The notes below the pieces were generated by a model that had not been told where the DNA came from, did not search any database, and was given only the letters and a program-made list of their open reading frames with translations. Below, piece after piece: positions 1 through 6,913 of a stretch of DNA of 22,975 nt (positions within the stretch are counted from its first letter, which is position 1; each line of letters begins with the position of its first letter). The stretch is from NCBI GenBank assembly GCA_023427845.1, contig JAEYZX010000138.1, positions 1 through 22,975 of the forward strand, read 5' to 3'. The translations under genes and the position numbers were made by a program. Source of the DNA: Bacteroidota bacterium. Lineage in GTDB: Bacteria; Bacteroidota; Bacteroidia; Flavobacteriales; Flavobacteriaceae.

Positions 1-57
1 AATCCTATTCCCTTATCCCTTATCCCTTATCCCTTATCCCTCATCCCCCATCCCTCA
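1..57 (+). repeat. CCCTTAT heptamer tandem array
   Basis: At least four exact CCCTTAT units are followed by CCCTCAT, CCCCCAT and CCCTCAT variants. The final unit supplies the A (and the preceding bases) of the bcp start codon. The array is cut by the window edge, so its full length is unknown. A second array of the same unit and orientation lies at about 15,837-15,907, upstream of another plus-strand gene. Confidence 0.9.
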
Positions 58-509
58 TGACAACATTAAACCCAGGCGACCGCGCTCCCGATTTTTCCGG
101 ATTCGATCAGGATGGAAACTTTCACCAGCTTTCCGATTACAAAGGCAAAAAACTGGTTGTGTTTTTCTATCCAAAGGCAAGTACGCCCGGATGCACTGCT
201 GAAGCATGTGACTTGAGGGACAATTTCGAAAGATTCCGTGCCAACAATTACGAATTGTTAGGGGTAAGCGCCGACAGTCAGAAAGCGCAGGGTAAATTTC
301 GAGACCGCTACAGGTTGCCGTTTCCATTGATTGCCGATGAAGACCGATCCGTGATTGAAGCTTTTGGCGTTTGGGGGCCGAAAAAATTCATGGGACGCAC
401 TTACGACGGAATTCACCGCACCACTTTTGTAATCGACGAAAATGGCATCATTGAAGATGTGATACGCGATGTAAAAACCAAGGTGCACGCAGGCCAGATT
501 TTGAAGTAG
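57..509 (+). CDS. bcp: Thioredoxin-dependent thiol peroxidase (BCP/PrxQ-type peroxiredoxin)
   Basis: This 150-residue protein has the AhpC/TSA thioredoxin fold of the BCP/PrxQ family. The family reduces hydrogen peroxide and organic hydroperoxides in the cytoplasm using thioredoxin. The active-site stretch TPGCTAEACDLRD carries the peroxidatic Cys46. Cys51 follows five residues later, as in the atypical two-cysteine members such as E. coli Bcp. An N-terminal PGDRAPDF and a YPKASTPGCT strand-loop are typical, and the length is normal for the family. The ATG at 57 is the only start that keeps the usual N-terminus, and it overlaps the last unit of the CCCTTAT array, leaving no Shine-Dalgarno sequence. 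nth lies 233 bp downstream on the same strand, probably as a separate unit because a repeat element lies between them. Confidence 0.95.
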   Translation: MTTLNPGDRAPDFSGFDQDGNFHQLSDYKGKKLVVFFYPKASTPGCTAEACDLRDNFERFRANNYELLGVSADSQKAQGKFRDRYRLPFPLIADEDRSVIEAFGVWGPKKFMGRTYDGIHRTTFVIDENGIIEDVIRDVKTKVHAGQILK

Positions 510-621
510 ATTCAGATTCAGATTCTTTTTGTTCGCGGCCTGTCCTTTGATCAGCATTCAGATTGTAAATTGATCGTACTCCCCGCCTACAGAAACTCGA
601 CCGCTTGCTTAAACTGTAATC

Positions 622-710
622 GCCCCGGATGGAAGCGGCATCCTTTGTGCCGCGCAGCGAGCCGCCCAGGCGAAGCAAGCGGCCAAAGATACAGCGTACA
701 GCCGGAACAG
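622..710 (-). repeat. Dispersed hairpin element, copy C (divergent)
   Basis: Read on the minus strand, this stretch has a GCTGTATCTTT left flank, a GC-rich fold-back, then AAAGGATGCCGCT and CATCCGGGGC. The flanks match the copies at 5375-5449 and 15454-15521. The inner stem differs in sequence but still pairs: ctttg at 643-647 with caaag at 684-688, plus an adjoining GCGG/CCGC pairing. It occupies most of the gap between bcp and nth. Short ORFs crossing it have no recognisable protein content. Confidence 0.65.
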
Positions 711-742
711 GCGCATAATCAAAATTTCGAAAAGGTAAAACC

Positions 743-1405
743 ATGACCAAAAAAGAACGTGCCGAATTTGTCGTAAAAACCTTGGCCGAATTATATCCGA
801 CAATACCGGTCCCGCTTGACCATAAAGATCCATATACGCTATTGATCGCTGTCTTATTGTCGGCACAATGCACCGATGTCCGCGTTAACCAAATTACGCC
901 GATCTTATTTGAAAAAGCCGACAATCCGTATGACATGGTCAAATTATCGGTTGATGAAATCAGGGAAATCATACGCCCGTGCGGGTTGTCGCCGATGAAA
1001 TCAAAAGGCATTCACGGTTTGTCACAAATCCTGATTGAAAAGCACAATGGCGAAGTGCCGCAAAGTTTTGAAGATTTGGAGGCGTTGCCGGCTGTTGGCC
1101 ATAAAACGGCGAGTGTGGTAATGGCGCAGGCATTTGGCGTACCGGCATTTCCTGTTGACACGCACATTCACAGAATGATGTACAGGTGGAACCTCTCGGA
1201 TGGAAAAAGCGTAGTGCGAACTGAACGCGACGCCAAAAAATTATTTCCGATGGAACTGTGGAATACGCTTCACCTGCAAATCATTTGGTACGGACGCGAA
1301 TATTCGCCCGCGCGCGGCTGGAACCCTGTTCGCGATGTGATTACCGGAACAATCGGAAGAAAGTCGGTTTTACGGGAATACTATAAAAAAAATCCCGGTA
1401 AATAA
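743..1405 (+). CDS. nth: Endonuclease III without Fe-S cysteines
   Basis: This 220-residue protein is a helix-hairpin-helix DNA glycosylase/AP lyase that removes oxidised pyrimidines in base-excision repair. The HhH-GPD core is intact: LPAVGHKTASVV holds the catalytic Lys121, and VDTHIHR holds the conserved Asp139. The usual C-terminal [4Fe-4S] loop (C-x6-C-x2-C-x5-C in E. coli Nth) aligns with residues about 184-208, which read GREYSPARGWNPVRD and onward with no cysteine. The only cysteines in the protein are Cys43 and Cys80. The frame is intact and the length is close to the 211 of E. coli, so this is replacement rather than truncation. The gene ends inside the stem of a bidirectional terminator shared with the convergent minus-strand genes. 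Confidence 0.93.
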   Translation: MTKKERAEFVVKTLAELYPTIPVPLDHKDPYTLLIAVLLSAQCTDVRVNQITPILFEKADNPYDMVKLSVDEIREIIRPCGLSPMKSKGIHGLSQILIEKHNGEVPQSFEDLEALPAVGHKTASVVMAQAFGVPAFPVDTHIHRMMYRWNLSDGKSVVRTERDAKKLFPMELWNTLHLQIIWYGREYSPARGWNPVRDVITGTIGRKSVLREYYKKNPGK

Positions 1406-1417
1406 ACCGGGATTTTA
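1386..1417. terminator. Bidirectional rho-independent terminator
   Basis: A stem of AAATCCCGGT pairs with ACCGGGATTT around a 6-nt loop. On the minus strand it is followed by eight Ts and on the plus strand by four. It overlaps the nth stop codon and lies just downstream of the convergent 47-residue ORF, so it serves both sides. Confidence 0.85.
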
Positions 1418-1418
1418 A

Positions 1419-1562
1419 TCAGTTAGCAATGCTTTCGATTGTCATACGGCCCGTTTTGATCATTGTCAGGGCTTTTGAATAACTAAGTAACAAATCAATT
1501 GTCTGCTTTTTTGGTAACATTTTCGAGGCTGCTAACTGTTTCGTAGAGTAAATTTTTGCCAT
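1419..1562 (-). CDS. Small 47-residue protein downstream of the ECF sigma factor
   Basis: The minus-strand ATG at 1562 opens a 47-codon frame ending in TGA. The product begins MAKIYSTKQLAASKML and ends MTIESIAN. It is basic and probably helical, with no signal peptide, membrane segment or cysteine. The start lies 46 bp after the sigma-factor stop codon, and the strong minus-strand terminator follows the stop immediately. The reading frame therefore fills the transcript tail exactly. From memory, similar short hypothetical proteins occur in Flavobacteriaceae, but I cannot verify this here. Function is unknown. A role tied to the sigma factor (for example a small regulator) is only inferred from the shared transcript. 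Confidence 0.65.
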   Translation of the reverse strand: MAKIYSTKQLAASKMLPKKQTIDLLLSYSKALTMIKTGRMTIESIAN

Positions 1563-1608
1563 AATAAAGGTTTATTTCCTTTACAACGCAGCAGCTTACG
1601 ATATATTG

Positions 1609-2193
1609 CTAATTCGTTAAAATTATTTTGTGTTTGGTGATTACTTTCCGAAGGTTCATCAATGCATAACGCATCCGGCCCAACGCGGTATTGATGCTTA
1701 CCCCCGTAAGTTCAGAGATTTCTTTGAAACTCATATTCTGATAGATACGCATCATCAATACTTCTTTCTGGTCGTCAGGAAGTTCCTCAATCAGCTTTTT
1801 AAGGTCACTTTCAACCTGGCTTGTGATGAGCTGGTTTTCGATATTGGGAACATTATCCGACATTATCGAAAAAATAGAAAATTCCTCCGTTTCGCGAAAC
1901 ATCGGCATTTTTTTATTCTTGCGGAAATGATCCACAATCAAATTGTGCGCGATACGCATCACCCACGGCAAAAATTTGCCTTCCTCGTTATAATTGTTCG
2001 ATTTCAGGGTACGGATCACCTTGATGAAGGTATCCTGGAAAATATCATCAGATATATCCCGATCGGCAATCTTGGAATATATAAAACCGTAAATTTTGGA
2101 TTGGTGCCTGTTGATTAATGTGGACAAAGCGCTTTCGTCACCTGCTACATAACTTTTAACCAACAAAGCGTCTGGGATGTGAACATTAGCCAT
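1609..2193 (-). CDS. ECF-type RNA polymerase sigma factor (sigma-70 family)
   Basis: This 194-residue protein directs RNA polymerase to a subset of promoters. Region 2 spans about residues 22-95, with DDIFQDTFIKVI followed by FLPWVMRIAHN, the core-binding and -10 recognition helices. Region 4 spans about 135-185, with LPDDQKEVLMMR and FKEISELTGVSINTALGR, a helix-turn-helix for -35 recognition. The two are joined by a linker containing EEFSIFSIMSD. No anti-sigma gene of the FecR or transmembrane type is adjacent. The only co-directional neighbour is the 47-residue ORF 46 bp downstream. A good Bacteroidetes promoter lies about 90 bp upstream, and the leader holds a 9-bp inverted repeat. This architecture resembles an ECF sigma widespread in flavobacteria, but its regulon cannot be told from sequence. 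Confidence 0.93.
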   Translation of the reverse strand: MANVHIPDALLVKSYVAGDESALSTLINRHQSKIYGFIYSKIADRDISDDIFQDTFIKVIRTLKSNNYNEEGKFLPWVMRIAHNLIVDHFRKNKKMPMFRETEEFSIFSIMSDNVPNIENQLITSQVESDLKKLIEELPDDQKEVLMMRIYQNMSFKEISELTGVSINTALGRMRYALMNLRKVITKHKIILTN

Positions 2194-2198
2194 AAAAA

Positions 2199-2240
2199 AC
2201 TTTTTAGTTTGTTTGTATAAACTCGGGATTTCTAAAAAGT
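2199..2240 (-). promoter_or_regulatory. Inverted repeat in the sigma-factor leader
   Basis: A perfect 9-bp inverted repeat, ACTTTTTAG (2199-2207) and CTAAAAAGT (2232-2240), is separated by 24 nt. It lies between the predicted transcription start and the ATG at 2193, with one arm only a few bases from the start codon. It could fold in mRNA and occlude ribosome entry, or serve as an operator. It is AT-rich, so chance is possible. Confidence 0.35.
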
Positions 2241-2281
2241 AATTTTATTTAATAGGCAATGTTTTGAGTGATTTGTAAAAT

Positions 2282-2312
2282 CAAATGTAATACTATAATC
2301 GCTAAAACCAAA
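2282..2312 (-). promoter_or_regulatory. Bacteroidetes-type promoter for the sigma factor
   Basis: On the minus strand TTTG (2312-2309) is followed by a 19-bp spacer and TACATTTG (2289-2282). This matches the Bacteroidetes -33 TTTG / -7 TAnnTTTG consensus with canonical spacing. The implied leader is about 80 nt. Confidence 0.6.
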
Positions 2313-2450
2313 TTTATGGCGAAAAATTAACAGTCGAAATGCAATAAGGCTAATTTTTAACGGTATTTTAAGCAGCTTACAATCTGCAAATCGCCCCCAA
2401 TATCATACCAAAACGGTGTTAAAGACCCCGAAAGCTCTTTGCGTTTTTTG

Positions 2451-2458
2451 TAACTTTG
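2451..2458 (+). promoter_or_regulatory. Candidate -7 box for uvrA
   Basis: TAACTTTG is an exact TAnnTTTG match, 19 bp before the uvrA ATG at 2478. I see no -33 TTTG at the usual distance. The short leader supports the ATG at 2478 over the TTG at 2469. Confidence 0.4.
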
Positions 2459-2477
2459 CTGCCTATCATTGAACTTT

Positions 2478-5264
2478 ATGCAGCAAGACATCAGTACGTT
2501 AGAGCCGAAACAAAACATCATCATAAAAGGCGCGCAGATCCACAATCTCAAGAATCTCGATGTTGCCATCCCGCGAAATCAGTTTGTTGTGATTACAGGG
2601 CTTTCAGGCTCAGGGAAATCAAGTCTTGCGTTCGACACACTGTATGCCGAAGGCCAGCGCCGCTATGTGGAAAGCCTGTCGTCGTATGCACGGCAGTTCC
2701 TTGGCCGGCTCGATAAACCAAAAGTAGAATACATAAAGGGAATCGCCCCTGCAATAGCAATTGAACAGAAAGTCAATACGACAAACGCACGTTCAACGGT
2801 TGGGACATCAACGGAAATATACGATTACCTGAAACTGCTTTTTGCGCGAATTGGTAAGACCTACTCACCGGTTTCGGGAAAAGAAGTCAAAAAAGACACG
2901 GTTTCCGATGTAATTGAAGACATCAGGCAATTCCCGGCCGACTCAAGGTTGTTGTTACTGGCTCCGATCCACCTCGAAAACGGACGTGCCCTTGAAGATA
3001 AATTAAAAGTCCTGCTGCAACAAGGATTTTCGCGAATTTTAGTCGGCGACGAAACGGTCCGCCTTGATGAAATCGACCAGCATACGCTCGACGATAAAGA
3101 CATTCTGTTGATAATCGACCGAATTGTCGTAAAAGACGAAGAGGAATTCTTCAACCGCCTTTCAGATGCCGTCCAGACCGCTTTCTACGAAGGAAAGGGT
3201 ATGTGTTTTATTCAGGAACTTGAAACCGGCAACAGGATTACGTACAGCAATAATTTTGAACTCGACGGAATTACATTTCTCGAACCAAACGTCCATCTTT
3301 TCAGTTTTAATAATCCCTATGGCGCTTGCCCGGTTTGTGAAGGTTACGGAAATGTTATCGGAATCGACGAGGAACTTGTTGTCCCAAACACAGCTTTGTC
3401 GATTTTTGAAAATGCAATTTACGCCTGGCGCGGAGAAAGCATGGGCTGGTACCGCGATCAACTCGTAAACAGCGCGTATCTTTTTGACTTCCCGATCCAC
3501 AAACCGTATTTCGAACTTAGCGAAGATCAAAAGTCGCTGCTATGGAAAGGCAATAAACATTTTACCGGACTCAACGATTTCTTCAAGGAACTTGAGGAAA
3601 AAAATTATAAGATCCAAAACCGTGTGATGCTTTCGCGCTACCGCGGAAAAACAAAATGCTGGTCGTGCCGCGGAAAACGGCTACGTCCTGAAGCTTCTTA
3701 TGTAAAAATCGCCGATAAAACGATTTCTGATCTTGTCGATTTGCCGATCAAGAAACTCGCTGAATTCTTCAGCAATCTCACTTTATCGGAATTCGATCAA
3801 AAAGTGGCGAAACGACTTTTGGTGGAAATCAACAGCAGGCTGAGTTTCCTGATCGACGTCGGACTCGAATACCTGACTCTCAACCGGAACTCGGCTTCAT
3901 TGTCGGGTGGAGAATCGCAACGTATCAATCTCGCGACATCTCTTGGCAGCAGCCTTGTGGGATCGATGTACATTCTTGATGAGCCCAGCATCGGACTCCA
4001 TCCAAAAGACACCGAACGGCTAATTAAAGTTTTGTTGTCGTTACGCGATTTAGGCAATACTGTTATTGTAGTCGAACATGACGAAGATATTATGAAGGCC
4101 GCCGATAGGATTATCGACATCGGTCCCGAAGCCGGAACATTCGGCGGAAAACTCGTCGCGCAAGGTACTTACGACGAAATCCTGAAATCGGATTCGCTCA
4201 CATCGAAATATCTCAACGGGCAACTCGAGATTAAAGTCCCACGTACCAGGCGAAAATGGAGCAACTATATCGAGATTCTCGGCGCACGCGAAAATAATCT
4301 CCAAAACGTTGATGTACGGTTCCCTTTGGAAGTCCTGACGGTTATAACCGGAGTTTCAGGCAGCGGAAAAAGTACGCTCGTTAAGAAAATTCTGTTTCCT
4401 GCCGTCCAGAAAAAACTTCAGGGTGCAGGCGAAAAAGCCGGACAATTTTCAGAGATGCGCGGATTTTATCACAAAATCCAGCATATAGAATACGTCGATC
4501 AAAACCCTATAGGCCGGAGTTCGCGATCGAATCCGGTAACGTATATCAAGGCATACGACGATATCCGGGATTTGTTTGCAAAGGAAAAACTTTCAAAAAA
4601 CCGCGGCTATCAGTCGAAGCATTTTTCGTTCAATGTTGACGGTGGCCGTTGCGATACCTGCAAAGGTGAAGGAAGCATCAATGTTGAAATGGTATTCATG
4701 GCCGATGTGCAGCTTCCGTGCGATGCCTGCAACGGAAAACGGTTCAAAAAGGAAATCCTCGAAATTCAGTTTCAGGGCAAAAACATCGACGATATATTGA
4801 CCATGACAATCGACGATGCGGTCGCGTTCTTTAAAGAAACCGGGCAGACAAAAATCACGCAAAAACTGCAGCCGCTGCAGGATGTGGGTTTGGGATATGT
4901 TCAACTCGGCCAGTCGTCATCGACCCTCTCGGGAGGTGAAGCACAACGGATCAAACTCGCTTCATTTCTCGTAAAAGGCGCCACAAAAGAAAAAGCATTG
5001 TTTGTTTTTGACGAACCTACCACGGGACTACACTTTCACGATATCAAAAAACTGCTGGCGTCGTTTGATGCGCTGATCGACAAAGGACATTCGATAATTG
5101 TAATTGAACACAATCTCGATCTGATCAAATGCGCCGATCACATCATCGACCTCGGACCGGAAGGCGGCGAGAACGGCGGCAAAATCCTCGCTATCGGAAC
5201 TCCCGAAGAAGTTGCACAAAACATGGATTCCGTCACCGGAAAATATTTGAAGGATAAGTTATAA
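2478..5264 (+). CDS. uvrA: Excinuclease ABC subunit A
   Basis: UvrA is the dimeric ATPase that finds bulky DNA lesions and loads UvrB in nucleotide-excision repair. From the ATG at 2478 the protein is 928 residues. A TTG three codons earlier is possible but less likely. Both ABC modules are intact: Walker A GLSGSGKSS (41-49) and GVSGSGKST (625-633), and signatures LSGGESQRI (from 475) and LSGGEAQRI (from 817), followed by LDEPSIGLH and FDEPTTGLH. The C-terminal zinc finger is complete (Cys725, Cys728, Cys748, Cys751), and a CWSC pair sits at 394-397. In the first zinc module only the second pair remains (Cys284, Cys287). The position of the usual first CxxC reads FELDGITF, so that site cannot bind zinc in the normal way. 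It appears monocistronic. Confidence 0.97.
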   Translation: MQQDISTLEPKQNIIIKGAQIHNLKNLDVAIPRNQFVVITGLSGSGKSSLAFDTLYAEGQRRYVESLSSYARQFLGRLDKPKVEYIKGIAPAIAIEQKVNTTNARSTVGTSTEIYDYLKLLFARIGKTYSPVSGKEVKKDTVSDVIEDIRQFPADSRLLLLAPIHLENGRALEDKLKVLLQQGFSRILVGDETVRLDEIDQHTLDDKDILLIIDRIVVKDEEEFFNRLSDAVQTAFYEGKGMCFIQELETGNRITYSNNFELDGITFLEPNVHLFSFNNPYGACPVCEGYGNVIGIDEELVVPNTALSIFENAIYAWRGESMGWYRDQLVNSAYLFDFPIHKPYFELSEDQKSLLWKGNKHFTGLNDFFKELEEKNYKIQNRVMLSRYRGKTKCWSCRGKRLRPEASYVKIADKTISDLVDLPIKKLAEFFSNLTLSEFDQKVAKRLLVEINSRLSFLIDVGLEYLTLNRNSASLSGGESQRINLATSLGSSLVGSMYILDEPSIGLHPKDTERLIKVLLSLRDLGNTVIVVEHDEDIMKAADRIIDIGPEAGTFGGKLVAQGTYDEILKSDSLTSKYLNGQLEIKVPRTRRKWSNYIEILGARENNLQNVDVRFPLEVLTVITGVSGSGKSTLVKKILFPAVQKKLQGAGEKAGQFSEMRGFYHKIQHIEYVDQNPIGRSSRSNPVTYIKAYDDIRDLFAKEKLSKNRGYQSKHFSFNVDGGRCDTCKGEGSINVEMVFMADVQLPCDACNGKRFKKEILEIQFQGKNIDDILTMTIDDAVAFFKETGQTKITQKLQPLQDVGLGYVQLGQSSSTLSGGEAQRIKLASFLVKGATKEKALFVFDEPTTGLHFHDIKKLLASFDALIDKGHSIIVIEHNLDLIKCADHIIDLGPEGGENGGKILAIGTPEEVAQNMDSVTGKYLKDKL

Positions 5265-5374
5265 GACAAATAACGTCCGTTTAACACCTGTAACCCTGAG
5301 CCTGAACGGGCGCAGATCCATAATCGGGAACCTACACCTTTTCATAGCCCTGCTTTGCACCTTTCGAAGCTTTT

Positions 5375-5449
5375 CGCGCTCTCCGCTACTATCTTTTTTT
5401 AGCTTCGCACGCTCAGCCAAAAAAAGGATAACCGCTGCGATCACGGCTA
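5375..5449 (+). repeat. Dispersed hairpin element, copy A
   Basis: The left flank CGCTCTCCGCT and TATCTTT lead into a hairpin (CTTTTTTT at 5393-5400 pairing with AAAAAAAG at 5419-5426, plus inner GCT/AGC). The right flank is GGATAACCGCTGCGATCACG ending in GCTA. The flanks match the copy at 15,454-15,521 closely. It lies between the convergent ends of uvrA and the flippase gene, and its last bases provide the flippase TAG stop on the minus strand. No other gene is visible in this gap. Confidence 0.75.
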
Positions 5450-6913
5450 AAACAGCCGCAACTTCCGTAATGTTTGATTGATTACGAGGTTTACGTCGGG
5501 TGATAGGTGTAGTTTATAGCTGAGACCGATATAGAATGCGGATAATAGCGCTGATTTAAGTACAATATTTACAAGCGGATGCGTCGGAAAATCCCAAAAA
5601 TAAAACAGTCCGAACGCCGCAAATAAAATACCTAATGAATATAATGTCTGCTTTGTAAACGGATATAGATTCATCTTCAGTACTACGAACAGCAATTTGG
5701 CAGTACTGTACAATGTAATTGCTATCAAAGTAGCTATAGCGGCGCCATCAATCCCGTAGCGCGGAATAAAGTACATATTTAGGAGAATTGCCAAAATTGC
5801 CAGCAATATCCCAAGGCCAAGAACGGCGCGATAATATTTTGAATTGAAAATTATTGCATTGTTGTTGCCTAAAATCAAATCGAGATACTTCGAAAAACCA
5901 ATGGCAAATACCACGAAAATCCCTCCTGAATATTCAGGCGGAATCAGCGCATAAATCGATTTGATGTTTACCAAAATCCCCAGCAGCACCAGTCCGCCAA
6001 CAAGCTGTAAGGTTACCGATGTGCGTTTATACAAATCATTCAGCTTTTCGTGTTTTCCATCCGACATTAATTTTGCCGTTACGGGATAAGTGATCTGGTG
6101 CATCGCGCGGCTCGGTACTGCCACTACAGTCGCAATAAATATCGCAACCGAATAATACGCGACGTTTTCAATCCGGATATATTTCCCAAGCATGAACTTA
6201 TCGACGTCAAGAAGCAACACGGCAATGCTTCCGGACAAGATTATAAATATCGAATACACAATCGTCTCCCGAAGATTTGTCGGCATCCGAAATGAGAACG
6301 CCGGAAGCCGAGTCCTGAACGCAAAAAATGCCATTAGCAGCATCGTCAGAAAGTAGATTCCAACGGTAATATAAACGAATTCCACCGCGGTAATCCAGTT
6401 AAAATAGACCGCGACCAAAAAAATCGAAATCAGAACACGCAGGAATATTTCTTTCACAAAACTTCCAAATACCGATAACATATGTACCTTGACCCATGCA
6501 TAAAAGATTTCGAAATAACCCATGCAAAGCGCCGTGACGGGAATCAGCCATACAAATTCGTAGATGATGGGGTTCTCATCCGAAAGCCAGGCTGCGATTT
6601 CATCATACGCAAAAATTCCGATCAGTGAAATGGGAATCACCAACAACAGCGGCAGCAACAGCATATAGGTCAGAAATTGCGCCCTTTCTTCGTCCGTTTT
6701 ATAATTCGAGTAAAATTTCACCAACGTATTGTGAACGCCAAAAGCCATTAACGGCATCATGATGTTTGCTGACGAAAGCAGAAACGCAGTCAGGCCGTAA
6801 TAAGTTTTTCCGAGGAAATTCGTATACATGAACAGTGCATTTACGGCACCAATCGCAAAACCGATGTAGGTGATTACGGTATTTTTGATCGATTGGTTGA
6901 TGACGATTCCCAT
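5447..6913 (-). CDS. Wzx-like polysaccharide flippase (MATE/MVF superfamily)
   Basis: This 488-residue integral membrane protein has about 12-14 hydrophobic helices spread along its length, as in the PST/Wzx group that flips lipid-linked oligosaccharides across the inner membrane. The N-terminal helix IKNTVITYIGFAIGAVNALF and the two-half organisation are typical, and the region LLLDVDKFMLGKYI (about 235-248) is characteristic of the family. Its ATG overlaps the stop of the upstream glycosyltransferase (TAATG), implying translational coupling. The stop codon coincides with the edge of a dispersed repeat, so the last residues may differ between strains. The substrate is not identifiable. The neighbours suggest a surface glycan. 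Confidence 0.88.
   Translation of the reverse strand: MGIVINQSIKNTVITYIGFAIGAVNALFMYTNFLGKTYYGLTAFLLSSANIMMPLMAFGVHNTLVKFYSNYKTDEERAQFLTYMLLLPLLLVIPISLIGIFAYDEIAAWLSDENPIIYEFVWLIPVTALCMGYFEIFYAWVKVHMLSVFGSFVKEIFLRVLISIFLVAVYFNWITAVEFVYITVGIYFLTMLLMAFFAFRTRLPAFSFRMPTNLRETIVYSIFIILSGSIAVLLLDVDKFMLGKYIRIENVAYYSVAIFIATVVAVPSRAMHQITYPVTAKLMSDGKHEKLNDLYKRTSVTLQLVGGLVLLGILVNIKSIYALIPPEYSGGIFVVFAIGFSKYLDLILGNNNAIIFNSKYYRAVLGLGILLAILAILLNMYFIPRYGIDGAAIATLIAITLYSTAKLLFVVLKMNLYPFTKQTLYSLGILFAAFGLFYFWDFPTHPLVNIVLKSALLSAFYIGLSYKLHLSPDVNLVINQTLRKLRLF

Noticed and set aside
508..526. ATTCAG repeated three times after bcp
   Set aside because: Only three short units and no fold; too little to call a feature.
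448..1011. 187-residue minus-strand ORF over bcp, nth and the gap
   Set aside because: It is antisense to nth and runs through hairpin copy C, with no recognisable domain.
5259..5444. 61-residue minus-strand ORF between uvrA and the flippase
   Set aside because: It coincides with hairpin copy A, has a composition unlike neighbouring proteins and no supporting signals.
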